Shown: positions 31,459 to 39,458 of the stretch, one piece after another
Layout of the letters: each line of letters begins with the position of its first letter
Position numbering within the stretch: position 1 is the first letter of the stretch
Origin: Betaproteobacteria bacterium
GTDB taxonomy: Bacteria; Pseudomonadota; Gammaproteobacteria; Burkholderiales; Casimicrobiaceae
Length of the DNA stretch: 64,000 nt
Direction of reading: 5' to 3'
Assembly (NCBI GenBank): GCA_016192065.1
Contig: JACPUX010000019.1
Span: forward strand, 1-64,000
Program-made: the position numbers and the translations under genes
The notes under the pieces: generated by a model
Told to the model about the DNA's origin: nothing
Databases searched by the model: none
What the model saw: the letters and a program-made list of their open reading frames with translations, nothing else

Positions 31459-33088
31459 TGCCGCCGCTCACCCAGCCACGCACCACGTTGGCCACCAGCT
31501 TGGGGTCGGCCGCCGCGAGCTGGCGGGCCGCCTCCAGCCGCTGTTCGTAGGCCGCCACGGCCGACTGCGCGGCCGGCGAACCGATACTTACGGTGCCTTC
31601 GCCCGCGCCGGCTGCGGCGAGTTCGGTGGCGGCCGCTGCCGGAGGCGTCATCAGATTGCGCAGATAGGGCCGCAGTACGCCCAACACCAAATAGGCCAGC
31701 ACACCCGCGATCAGGAGGTTCTTGCCGATTTCCATGATTGTGTTCCAGAGCGAGGACGATTTCCAGAACGGCGCTTCGGGCAGGACTTCCTTCTCGCCCG
31801 CGTTGAAGGGGCTGTTCACGACGTTGAGGCTGTCGCCACGATCCTTGTCGAAACCGATCGCTTCCCGGACCAGGTTGTTGATCTTCTCGAGTTCTTCCTT
31901 GGGCAAGGGCTGGGTGGTGACCTTGCCTTCGTTGTCGGTCTGCTTCAGGTGATTCAGCACCACCGCCACCGACAGGCGCTTGATCGTGCCGACCTGGTTC
32001 TTCACATGGCGGATGCTCTTGTCGACTTCGTAGTTGATGGTGGCGTCGCGCCGCGAGCTCGCGCCCGGGGCAGCCGCGCCGCCGGCCACGCTGGGGGCGG
32101 CACCGGCGGGCGCGTTGATGGGCGCGCTGGCCGTGCCGGGCGGCTGGTTGGACAGCGCCCCCGGCACGCCGCCGGCCTGGCCGGTCGCGCCGTTGATCGC
32201 TTCGCTGGTTTGCTGGCTGCGGATGGCCGAGTTGGCCGGCTGCGGATTGGGCTTGTAGGTTTCCTCGGCCTGCTCGACCGCGGAAAAATCAACCGCCGCG
32301 GTCACCGTGGCTTTGACGTTGCCGGGCCCGGTGATGGGGGTGACGATGGACTCGATGCGCCGCGCCAGATTGGCTTCGATTTCCTGCACGTATTTCAACT
32401 GGTTCGGGTCCAGCGTGGGCGTGGGCGCATTGCCGTTCTGCGACAGCAGGCTGCCGTTCTGGTCCACCACGGTCACGCTCTTGGCGTCGAGCTCGGGCAC
32501 GCTGGTGGCCACCAGCGTGACGATCGCGGCAACCTGCTGGCCATCGAGGCTGCGGCCGGGGTGCAGGTTCAGCAGCACCGAGGCGCTGGCTTTGTGTTGT
32601 TCGCGCAGGAAAGGCGAAGGCTTGGTCAGCGCCAGATGTACGCGCGCCGCCGCAACTGCGGAGAGTACCTGAATACTGCGCGCCAGTTCGCCTTCGAGGG
32701 CGCGCTGGTAGTTGATCTGTTCGAGGAATTGGCTGGTGCCGAATTTCTGCCCTTCCATCAGCTCGAAACCCACCTGGCCGCCCTTGGGGAGGCCTTGCGC
32801 GGCGAGCTTCAGACGCGCCTCATGGACGCGGCTGGCGGGCACCATCACGGCGCCGCCGCCTTCGGAGAACTTGTAGGGCACGTTCATCTGTTGCAGTGCG
32901 GCGATGATGCTGCCGCCGTCGCGGTCGGAGACGTTGCCGTAGAGCACCCGGTAGTCGGGTGACTGCGACCACATCCAGGCGCCGATCAAGAGCGCGATGA
33001 AGGCAGCGGCCACGACCATCACGCCGATCTTCTGGTTCGCCGGCAGGGCGGTGAACACGGTTAGCGGTTGTTGCGCGGTTTCGGCCAT
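31451..33088 (-). CDS. fliF: Flagellar MS-ring protein FliF
   Basis: 545 residues from the ATG at 33088 ([20 protein letters not shown]). FliF forms the MS ring in the inner membrane. An N-terminal transmembrane helix ([20 protein letters not shown]) is followed by ring-building motifs ([55 protein letters not shown]). An Ala/Pro-rich loop follows, then a second helix ([19 protein letters not shown]) and the FliG-binding C-terminus ending in [10 protein letters not shown]. It is the first gene of the fli operon and is divergent from the sigma-54 activator gene. Confidence 0.96.
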   Translation of the reverse strand: MAETAQQPLTVFTALPANQKIGVMVVAAAFIALLIGAWMWSQSPDYRVLYGNVSDRDGGSIIAALQQMNVPYKFSEGGGAVMVPASRVHEARLKLAAQGLPKGGQVGFELMEGQKFGTSQFLEQINYQRALEGELARSIQVLSAVAAARVHLALTKPSPFLREQHKASASVLLNLHPGRSLDGQQVAAIVTLVATSVPELDAKSVTVVDQNGSLLSQNGNAPTPTLDPNQLKYVQEIEANLARRIESIVTPITGPGNVKATVTAAVDFSAVEQAEETYKPNPQPANSAIRSQQTSEAINGATGQAGGVPGALSNQPPGTASAPINAPAGAAPSVAGGAAAPGASSRRDATINYEVDKSIRHVKNQVGTIKRLSVAVVLNHLKQTDNEGKVTTQPLPKEELEKINNLVREAIGFDKDRGDSLNVVNSPFNAGEKEVLPEAPFWKSSSLWNTIMEIGKNLLIAGVLAYLVLGVLRPYLRNLMTPPAAAATELAAAGAGEGTVSIGSPAAQSAVAAYEQRLEAARQLAAADPKLVANVVRGWVSGGNE

Positions 33089-33127
33089 GGCACAGGGGTT
33101 TTGCTTTGGGCAAGCCTTTTCTGGGAT

Positions 33128-33145
33128 GGGAGGATTATTCCTCCC
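33128..33145. promoter_or_regulatory. Perfect inverted repeat in the fliF / regulator divergent region
   Basis: GGGAGGA-TTAT-TCCTCCC lies in the 202-bp divergent region, 40 bp upstream of the fliF ATG. It could be an operator or an mRNA hairpin in the fliF leader. No consensus sigma-54 or sigma-28 promoter was recognised nearby. Confidence 0.4.
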
Positions 33146-33290
33146 GCCTGGGCCAGGCAAAACCGCGATAAGGCGCGGAAATCCGCCCTTAATCGAGCCC
33201 TGGAATTTGGTTCGCGGCGATAAGCTGCCACCATCCCCGAAGACCCCGGCCGGCGCCGCGGCCAGGGAGCCGAGAGAAGGACGAAAAAGT

Positions 33291-34337
33291 ATGGGCACGA
33301 GTTGGACCGCAACGAACCGCCAAAGCGACCGGGAAACCGCCCTGGGCTTGGGCCTGGTCGCGGTTGACCGGCGCAGCCGCGAGGCCCTGGAGTTGGCCCG
33401 CAAAGTTGCCGGGTGCGAGGTTTCGGTATTGCTCACCGGGCCCAGCGGAGTGGGCAAGGAAGTCCTGGCGCGCTACATCCACGCCCTGTCGGCCCGGCGC
33501 AATGGCCCTTTGGTAGCGGTGAACTGCGCCGCCATCCCCGACACGCTACTGGAGACCACCCTTTTTGGGCATGAAAAAGGCGCTTTTACCGGGGCGCAAC
33601 GCTGCCAGACCGGCAAGTTCGAACTTGCCGCCGGCGGCACCCTGCTGCTGGACGAAATCTCCGAATTGCCCCTGGCACTCCAGGCCAAGCTCCTGCGCGT
33701 CTTGCAGGAAAAAGTGGTGGAGCGGGTCGGCGGCCACGAGGCGGTCGCGCTGGATGCCCGGATCATCGCCACCAGCAATCGCGATCTTGCGCAACAAGTG
33801 GCGCAAGGCGCCTTCCGCGAGGATCTCTACTACCGCATCAACGTCTTTCCCATCGCCCTGGCGCCGCTGAGCGAGCGTCCGGCCGACCTGCTGCCGCTGG
33901 CGCGCAGCCTGCTCGAGCGCCATGCCGCCGCGCTGCGCCGGGCGCCTCCGGCCTTCACCCCGGAGGCCGAGCGCCTGCTTGTCGAACAGGCTTGGCCGGG
34001 CAATGTCCGCGAGCTGGAAAACGCAGTGCAGCGTGCTTTGGTGCTGTGCGAAGGGGAGATCATCACGGCTCGGCATCTAGGCCTGCGCTCGCGCGCCGAA
34101 GCGATGGACCGAGTCGATGCCATGACTGCCCCGGGAGAATGGCTGGGCGGCGACCTCAAGGGCGCGGAGCGGGCGCTGATTCTCTCCACCCTGGCCGCCG
34201 TCAAGGGCTCGCGCAAGCAAGCGGTGGCGCGGCTGGGTATCTCCGAGCGCACCCTGCGCTACCGCTTGCAGCAATATCGGCGTGAAGGCATCGACCCCGA
34301 TGCCGCCCACGGCACCGCGGCGAGGGCACTGGCATGA
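33291..34337 (+). CDS. Sigma-54-dependent flagellar activator without a receiver domain
   Basis: 348 residues. A bacterial enhancer-binding protein with Walker A GPSGVGKE at 50-57, the sigma-54-contacting GAFTGA loop at 97-102, and Walker B in GTLLLDEIS at 116-124. The C-terminus has [18 protein letters not shown], then a Fis-type helix-turn-helix ([20 protein letters not shown]). Only about 28 residues precede the AAA+ domain, so there is no phosphoreceiver or GAF domain. Placement beside fliE and fliF resembles FlrC/FleR, which normally carry a receiver. It probably activates sigma-54 flagellar promoters. The stop overlaps the fliE start. Confidence 0.88.
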   Translation: MGTSWTATNRQSDRETALGLGLVAVDRRSREALELARKVAGCEVSVLLTGPSGVGKEVLARYIHALSARRNGPLVAVNCAAIPDTLLETTLFGHEKGAFTGAQRCQTGKFELAAGGTLLLDEISELPLALQAKLLRVLQEKVVERVGGHEAVALDARIIATSNRDLAQQVAQGAFREDLYYRINVFPIALAPLSERPADLLPLARSLLERHAAALRRAPPAFTPEAERLLVEQAWPGNVRELENAVQRALVLCEGEIITARHLGLRSRAEAMDRVDAMTAPGEWLGGDLKGAERALILSTLAAVKGSRKQAVARLGISERTLRYRLQQYRREGIDPDAAHGTAARALA

Positions 34338-34693
34338 ACCGCGTAGGCGTCGATCCTGCCGGGATCGAGCGCATTCTCGAGCAACTGCGCGCCGCTCAAG
34401 CGCGCATGCAGGGCGGGGTGTCTGGCAATGCCGCGCCCAAGCTCGTGGCGCAAGCTCCAGCGGCCGCCCCCAGCGACTTCGCCAGCGCCTTGAAAACCAG
34501 CCTCGACCAAGTCAACAGCCTGCAAGTCAAAGCGACCGAGGCCACCCGCCTCTTCGAACTCGACCCCAAGAACACCAATCTGCATGAAGTCATGATCACC
34601 ACCCAGAAGGCGCAGATCTCCTTCCAGGCCACCTTGCAGTTCCGCAACAAGGTGGTGCAGGCGTATCAGGACATCATGAACATGCAGATCTAG
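34334..34693 (+). CDS. fliE: Flagellar hook-basal body protein FliE
   Basis: 119 residues. FliE links the MS ring to the rod. The C-terminal half is diagnostic: [40 protein letters not shown] and [16 protein letters not shown]. The ATG overlaps the stop of the sigma-54 activator gene (ATGA), so the two are translationally coupled. In many genomes fliE starts the fliEFG operon; here it faces away from fliF. Confidence 0.96.
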   Translation: MNRVGVDPAGIERILEQLRAAQARMQGGVSGNAAPKLVAQAPAAAPSDFASALKTSLDQVNSLQVKATEATRLFELDPKNTNLHEVMITTQKAQISFQATLQFRNKVVQAYQDIMNMQI

Positions 34694-34717
34694 AGACCAG
34701 CAATCACGGCGCGCGGT

Positions 34718-35179
34718 TTAGGGCGCCGGGGAATTGGCTCGGCCCATCGGCGGAGTGCGCGCGGCCATCATCAGTCGGTTCCAGGCGTTGATTTCGACGA
34801 CCGCCAGCGTCAGCGTCGCCAGGTCGGCGAGCTCGAAGTGCTCACGGGTGCGCTCATACGCGGCGTCAGAGACGCTGCTTTCGGGCAGCCGGGTGAGGGT
34901 TTCGGCCCAGTCCAGCGCGGCCCTTTCGACGGCATTGAAACAGGGCGCTTCGCGCCAGGTCGCAAGGAGGTGCAGGCGCCCATGTTCCACGCCCAGCTTG
35001 CGGGCCATTCCGACGTGCAAGTCGACGCAAAAGGCGCAGCCGTTCAGTTGCGAGACCCGGATTTTCACCAACTCCACCAGCACCGGATCGAGACCCCCGG
35101 CGTGCACCTTGGCGCCGAGATTGATCATCGCGGCGTAGCCCTCGGGGGAAACTTCGCGCAAATCGAAACGGGCGGACAT
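34718..35179 (-). CDS. Carboxymuconolactone decarboxylase/AhpD-family protein
   Basis: 153 residues. The redox motif of AhpD-like proteins is present: Cys48-x-x-Cys51 with His55 in NGCAFCVDLHVGMARKLG. The surrounding helix resembles AhpD/PA0269-type alkylhydroperoxidase-like proteins: VLVELVKIRVSQ, then WREAPCFNAVERAALDWAE. Likely a small cytoplasmic peroxidase-like or thiol-redox enzyme; the substrate is unknown. It converges on fliE with a 24-bp gap and has its own sigma-70 promoter. Confidence 0.88.
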   Translation of the reverse strand: MSARFDLREVSPEGYAAMINLGAKVHAGGLDPVLVELVKIRVSQLNGCAFCVDLHVGMARKLGVEHGRLHLLATWREAPCFNAVERAALDWAETLTRLPESSVSDAAYERTREHFELADLATLTLAVVEINAWNRLMMAARTPPMGRANSPAP

Positions 35180-35247
35180 GTTGGTCTCCTTGTTTGTGCG
35201 GCAAGTGCCGGGCGCACGGTACCGCGCTGGCGCAGCAATCGGTCGAG

Positions 35248-35277
35248 ATCATAGTAGAAGCGCGCGCCCGTCATCAA
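35248..35277 (-). promoter_or_regulatory. Sigma-70 promoter of the AhpD-family gene
   Basis: Minus strand TTGATG (35277-35272), 18 bases, TATGAT (35253-35248). The predicted start is about 60 bases before the ATG at 35179. Confidence 0.5.
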
Positions 35278-35436
35278 GCCATCTCGGCGGGCCAGCGCTG
35301 CGGAATCGAGGCCGGAGTCAGGGAAATTCAATGACCGGATCTTGTCCTTCGCCGGTGTGCAGGAACTGAGCGGTGCCACCTTTCGACTCCGAGGCACCGT
35401 TTTCCGCGTTTGCTTGACCAATATCAAGTTGCAGCG

Positions 35437-35465
35437 TTGCCCGACTCATGCGATTGGCATACGAT
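35437..35465 (+). promoter_or_regulatory. Candidate sigma-70 promoter of a small RNA
   Basis: TTGCCC (35437-35442), 17 bases, TACGAT (35460-35465), in a gene-free region. An intrinsic terminator follows about 150 bases downstream. Confidence 0.4.
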
Positions 35466-35471
35466 TTCTTT

Positions 35472-35632
35472 CATCGACGCACGCGAGTAAACGGCGGATC
35501 GGCCGGCACCGCAATCTGAGCCCAGACGCGCCGAGCAGCTTTCCGAGACTTGGCTGAGTTCGTCCCTGCGACACCCCCCCCGTCGCGTGGACTCGGTCTA
35601 AGCAGCAACCCCCAGCAATGGGGGTTTTTTTT
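35472..35632 (+). ncRNA. Candidate small RNA with a C-rich loop
   Basis: About 160 nt between a plausible promoter and a strong intrinsic terminator, with no convincing open frame. A hairpin at 35568-35586 (GCGAC / GTCGC) exposes a nine-base loop ACCCCCCCC, able in principle to pair with G-rich ribosome binding sites. The family was not recognised: it does not look like 6S RNA, SRP RNA or tmRNA. Boundaries are predicted from the promoter and terminator only. Confidence 0.4.
35607..35632 (+). terminator. Intrinsic terminator
   Basis: CCCCCA-GCAA-TGGGGG stem (35609-35624) followed by eight T residues. The A residues before the stem could extend pairing into the T-run. Confidence 0.85.
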
Positions 35633-36017
35633 CGCCCGCCGCCGCGCCGCCCACCGCGGCAACTGCTTCAGCAACCAACGCCAGCAAGGAGCGCAGCGGC
35701 ACCCCCGAAGCGTTGCGCCACCGCGCTTTTTGACTGGAGCAAACGGCCGACAAGATCATGGCCCTGAGGGGAAAAAGGAAGGAGGAAGAGGAAAAAAAGG
35801 AGCAAGAAAAAGCAAGAAAAAGAAGAAAAAGGGCCGAAGAAAAAGGGCCGTGGTCGAGTTTCCCAAGAGATCGAAAATGATGCACGAGCGTGGCATCTTC
35901 TGTGCTCTCTGTGGCCTGCGCGCTCGGCGCACGCGGCTCATCATCGTGCGCCAAGGGCGGAAAGACTGGCGCGATGATCAGCGTTTTTTTTGCGATCCGT
36001 CCCCGTCCGCTCCGCCC
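35633..36017. other. Low-complexity intergenic stretch with a polypurine tract
   Basis: 385 bp with no recognisable gene. From about 35765 to 35853 the plus strand is almost all purine (GGAAAAAGGAAGGAGGAAGA and so on). One small open frame, 35758-35880, would encode 40 residues rich in Lys, Arg and Glu (MALRGKRKEEEEKKEQEK) but has no ribosome binding site. A run of eight T residues near 35985-35993 lies before the convergent end of the anti-sigma gene. Confidence 0.5.
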
Positions 36018-36350
36018 TTACCGCTCCCCCCACGCCCCGCCCAGCGCCACGGCATAGAGCACGGCCACCGTCACCAGGGTACTGAGCTGCCGCGAACCGA
36101 ATTCGCCTTCGGTGATCAGGGCGGCGATGGCGTTGAAGACGTATTCGGCGCCGCCCAGGCTGTGCAGGGCCAGGAGGCATCCCAGGGCGGTGGCCAGCGG
36201 CAGCACCCAGGCAGCCGGCCGGTTGCGGCGGGCGGGAAGATGCTCCATCACCCGGTTGCTGAAGCCGGCGTCGTCGAGGTGCGCTTGCGCCTGGGCGTCG
36301 CGATGTAGCAGGGTGTCCAGCCAATCGTCTTCGGGGGGCGAGGTTTTCAT
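36018..36350 (-). CDS. Putative anti-sigma factor (membrane protein)
   Basis: 110 residues from the ATG at 36350, overlapping the ECF sigma gene as ATGA. The N-terminal 40 residues are hydrophilic and acidic (MKTSPPEDDWLDTLLHRD); two hydrophobic segments follow (AAWVLPLATALGCLLALHSL and LSTLVTVAVLYAVALGGAW). No HCxxC zinc motif is visible. The assignment rests on position directly after an ECF sigma factor and on topology; sequence alone does not prove it. Confidence 0.6.
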   Translation of the reverse strand: MKTSPPEDDWLDTLLHRDAQAQAHLDDAGFSNRVMEHLPARRNRPAAWVLPLATALGCLLALHSLGGAEYVFNAIAALITEGEFGSRQLSTLVTVAVLYAVALGGAWGER

Positions 36351-36904
36351 GCGAGGTTCTCCGGTTGCCAGGAAGAGAGCGCGGCCTTGAGCTTCTGCTT
36401 GGCTTTCAGGATGTGAGTCTTGAGCGTGCCCAGCGGCAGCTCCAGCACATAGGCGGCTTCTTCGTGGGAGAGGTCTTGATAGTAGCACTGGACAATGGCG
36501 GCACGCTCAGGCTCCGTGAGCTGGGCGAGGGCGCGTTCGAGGTCGATGCGCAGCTCGGTGGCCTGCGCGTGTGAGGCTGCCGCCTCGGATTCAGAAACGT
36601 CGGAGTCGAGCGGGTCTTCGGGTTTGGCGGAGCGCGCGTGGGCGAGGAAACAGTTGTAACCGATGCGATAGAGCCAAGTGGAGAAACGCGCCTCGCCCCG
36701 AAACAGATGCAGTTTGCGCCAGGCCAGGACGAAGGCCTCTTGTGCCAGATCGTCGGCCAGCGCCAGGTTGCCGTGGGTGAGCCGGCGCAACAGCGCCCGC
36801 AGGTTCGACTGGTTGCGACGCACGAGCTCGGCATAGGCGTGCCGATCTTGGCGCGTCAGGACGCGGGCGATGAGTTCCGCGTCGCCCGGGCTGGGCGCCG
36901 ACAT
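36347..36904 (-). CDS. ECF-type RNA polymerase sigma factor
   Basis: 185 residues. Region 2 is clear: AYAELVRRNQSNLRALLRRL, then ADDLAQEAFVLAWRKLHLFR and EARFSTWLYRIGYNCFLAHA. Region 4 has LEAALAQL-like text (LERALAQLTEPERAAIVQCY) and the helix-turn-helix YQDLSHEEAAYVLELPLGTL. RpoE-like; the regulon is unknown. It is coupled by ATGA overlaps to the membrane protein upstream and the putative anti-sigma factor downstream. Confidence 0.92.
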   Translation of the reverse strand: MSAPSPGDAELIARVLTRQDRHAYAELVRRNQSNLRALLRRLTHGNLALADDLAQEAFVLAWRKLHLFRGEARFSTWLYRIGYNCFLAHARSAKPEDPLDSDVSESEAAASHAQATELRIDLERALAQLTEPERAAIVQCYYQDLSHEEAAYVLELPLGTLKTHILKAKQKLKAALSSWQPENLA

Positions 36905-37299
36905 CAGGGCCGCGGCTGGCTGTTCTCGATCTTGGCGGCGATCAGGTAGCCGACCCCAACGGCAATAGGTATGGCCGCCACGCCCCAGGCGCCGTCCTCC
37001 AGAATCAGGAACAGATACAGCCCGACGCCCACGGCAATCAGCAGGATGCCGCGCCGCCGGTCGGAATTGGGCGTGCCGGCCCGGTGCAGGAGTTCGGGCG
37101 GGATCGGCTGGCCTTTTTCGGCGAGCAGGCAGATCGTTTCATGCATGCGTCGCGAATGGCGCAGCTTGTAGGCGAGGATGGAGAGCACGATGACGATCGG
37201 TGTGCCGAAGATGAAGGCGATGGCCACGATTGCAAGCACCATGCCCATGGTGTCGCTCGCGCCCTCGAGACCGCCGAGGTTGAAGCCGAAGTCGTTCAT
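36904..37299 (-). CDS. Membrane protein of the DUF6249 type, first gene of the sigma operon
   Basis: 131 residues with an N-terminal transmembrane helix (MVLAIVAIAFIFGTPIVIVL), a cytoplasmic part (RRMHETICLLAEKGQPIPPE) and two hydrophobic stretches near the C-terminus (ILLIAVGVGLYLFLILEDG and VAAIPIAVGVGYLIAA). The LAEKGQPIPPELL segment is typical of small membrane proteins paired with ECF sigma factors. Its stop overlaps the sigma gene start. The function is not established. Confidence 0.75.
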   Translation of the reverse strand: MNDFGFNLGGLEGASDTMGMVLAIVAIAFIFGTPIVIVLSILAYKLRHSRRMHETICLLAEKGQPIPPELLHRAGTPNSDRRRGILLIAVGVGLYLFLILEDGAWGVAAIPIAVGVGYLIAAKIENSQPRP

Positions 37300-37395
37300 G
37301 ATTGCGCGCTCCCGAAGATGTAAAGATGTGGTTTGGATGCGACCGGCGCAGGGTTTGGATGTAGTCCGGGTGTAATCGGCCGTCGCAGCCCTGCG

Positions 37396-37404
37396 TGCTA
37401 TGAT
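37396..37404 (+). promoter_or_regulatory. Extended -10 promoter of gspD
   Basis: TGC-TATGAT lies 36 bp ahead of the gspD ATG. No good -35 was seen. The in-frame ATG at 37404 would overlap this element, supporting the later start at 37440. Confidence 0.45.
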
Positions 37405-37439
37405 TGCCGGATGCCAAAAAGGGGGAGGCGCATTCTCTC

Positions 37440-39458
37440 ATGAAGCAATTTTTGCGTTTGGGCCAGGGGTTGTCCGGGGCGCTGCTGGCGGGTTGGTTGA
37501 GTCTGGCCGCGGCGGCCGAGGAACCGGTGACACTCAATTTCGTCAACGCCGAAATCGATGCGGTGATCAAGGCGGTGGGGGAAATCACTGGCCGCAATTT
37601 CCTCCTTGACCCCAAGGTGAAGGGCACCCTCAGTATCATTTCCAATCAACCGGTGGCGCGCCATCTGGTTTACCCCACCCTACTGTCGGCGTTGCGCTTG
37701 CAGGGATTCACCGCGGTCGAGGGCGAAGGCATCACCAAGATCGTGCCCGAGGCCGAGGCCCGCACCCATGCGCACGCCGCGGGGAAGGCTCCGGCGCGGG
37801 GGGACACCTTGGTCACCAAGGTGTACACGCTGAAGAATGAATCCGCCGGCCAGATGGTAGGGGTGTTGCGACCGCTGGTGCCGGCCAACAACCCGATCAG
37901 CGCCTTCCCGGGCACCAATAGCCTGGTGGTGACCGATTACGCCGACAACCTCAAGCGTCTCGAACAGATCATCGAAGCCATCGACCGGCCCAGCGCCGGA
38001 GAGCCTGTGCTGGTCCCCCTGAAATACGCCTCCGCCGCCGATCTGGCGCCCACGCTGGCCCGGGTCTTTGCCGAGAACGGCCCGGCCGGGGCGGCGATCG
38101 ATCCGGCCCAGCGCGTGAGCATCGTCGCTGAGTTGCGCAGCAACAGCCTGATTCTGCGTTCCGACAATCCAGCCAAGGTGGCACGGGTGCGAACCTTGGC
38201 CGCCGAACTCGATACACCGACGCGGGCCGGCGGCAATGTGCAAATCGTCTACCTGCGCAATGCCGATGCCGTGAAAGTGGCGCACACTTTGCGCGGCGTG
38301 CTGACCGGTGCCAGCACCGCCGAGGCGCCGGCGAACTTGTCCGCGGCGAGCCCGGCGGGCGGCGCCAGCGCCCCGGCCGCGACCCTGGCGGCGAGCGTGG
38401 CGTCGCCAGCGAGCTTCAGCACCGGCGGTGTGACCATACACGCCGACACCGCCAGCAACGCGCTGATCATCGCCGCCCCGGAAGCCGTGTACAACGGCCT
38501 GCGTGCGGTCATCGAGAAGCTCGATGTGCGCCGGGCGCAAGTGCATGTCGAAGCGCTGGTGGTGGAAGTGACCACCGACAAGGCCGCCGAGTTCGGCATC
38601 CAGTGGCAAACGCTCGACACCCTTGCCACCTCTTCGGGCACCCAGGCCATCGGCGGCACCAACTTCGGCGCCCGCGGTTCGGGCCAGAACATCATCGACG
38701 TCGCCGGCAACATCGGCGCCGCGGGGCAGGGCTTGAACATTGGCGTGGTGCGGGGTCAGGTGACGCTCCCCGGTATCGGCACCATCGCCAACCTCGGGGT
38801 ACTGGCGCGCGCACTGGAGACGCAGGCGAACGCCAACATTCTGTCCACCCCTAGTCTGCTCACGCTCGATAACGAAGAGGCGCGCATCGTCATTGGCCAG
38901 AACGTGCCCTTCATCACCGGCCAATACGCGCAGTCCGGCAGCACCACGACGCCCACGCCCTTCCAGACGATCGAGCGGCGCGACGTGGGGCTCACCCTGA
39001 AGGTGAAACCGCAGGTCACCGAGGGCGGCACCGTGCGCTTGCAAATCTACCAGGAAGTCTCCAATGTGCTCGACAAGTCGAATGCTGCCGGGGTGATCAC
39101 CAACAAGCGCTCACTGGAATCGACCGTGCTGGTCGATGACGGGCAGATCGTGGTGCTGGGCGGGCTCATTCAGGACAGCTTCATCGACGCCGACGACAAG
39201 GTTCCGCTCCTGGGCGACGCGCCGCTGATCGGCGCGCTGTTTCGCTACGAATCCCGCAAGCGCAGCAAGACCAATCTCATGGTTTTCCTGCGGCCGCAGG
39301 TGCTGCGTAGTGCCAGCAGCGGACAGGGCGCCACCGCCGATCGCTACGACATGCTCCTGGGGGAGCAGAAGAAGCAGCAGTCGGAGCAGCGCTTCTTCTG
39401 GAAAGACCAGGGCGGGCCACAATTGCCACCGCTCACTGCTCCGCCCGCGAGACCGTGA
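37440..39458 (+). CDS. gspD: Type II secretion system secretin GspD
   Basis: 672 residues from the ATG at 37440, with GGGGGAGG upstream. GspD forms the outer-membrane channel. A Sec signal (LSGALLAGWLSLAAAAEE) precedes the N0 domain (VTLNFVNAEIDAVIKAVGEI then NFLLDPKVKGTLSIISNQPV) and N1-N3 repeats (NSLVVTDYADNLKRLEQIIE, RAQVHVEALVVEVTTDKAAE). The secretin core has LSTPSLLTLDNEEARIVIGQ then NVPFITGQYAQSG and VVLGGLIQDSFIDADDKVPL. Its stop overlaps the gspE start. No gspC precedes it. Confidence 0.95.
   Translation: MKQFLRLGQGLSGALLAGWLSLAAAAEEPVTLNFVNAEIDAVIKAVGEITGRNFLLDPKVKGTLSIISNQPVARHLVYPTLLSALRLQGFTAVEGEGITKIVPEAEARTHAHAAGKAPARGDTLVTKVYTLKNESAGQMVGVLRPLVPANNPISAFPGTNSLVVTDYADNLKRLEQIIEAIDRPSAGEPVLVPLKYASAADLAPTLARVFAENGPAGAAIDPAQRVSIVAELRSNSLILRSDNPAKVARVRTLAAELDTPTRAGGNVQIVYLRNADAVKVAHTLRGVLTGASTAEAPANLSAASPAGGASAPAATLAASVASPASFSTGGVTIHADTASNALIIAAPEAVYNGLRAVIEKLDVRRAQVHVEALVVEVTTDKAAEFGIQWQTLDTLATSSGTQAIGGTNFGARGSGQNIIDVAGNIGAAGQGLNIGVVRGQVTLPGIGTIANLGVLARALETQANANILSTPSLLTLDNEEARIVIGQNVPFITGQYAQSGSTTTPTPFQTIERRDVGLTLKVKPQVTEGGTVRLQIYQEVSNVLDKSNAAGVITNKRSLESTVLVDDGQIVVLGGLIQDSFIDADDKVPLLGDAPLIGALFRYESRKRSKTNLMVFLRPQVLRSASSGQGATADRYDMLLGEQKKQQSEQRFFWKDQGGPQLPPLTAPPARP

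Noticed and set aside
33087-33105. Sigma-54-like TGGCAC...TTTTGC near the fliF start
   Set aside because: The GG to GC distance is 12 instead of 10 and it overlaps the fliF start codon.
33210-33225. Sigma-28 -10-like GGCGATAA upstream of the sigma-54 activator gene
   Set aside because: No -35 resembling TAAA at the required distance.
35550-36308. 252-codon plus-strand frame
   Set aside because: It runs through an intrinsic terminator and a polypurine tract and ends antisense to the putative anti-sigma gene; composition is not protein-like.
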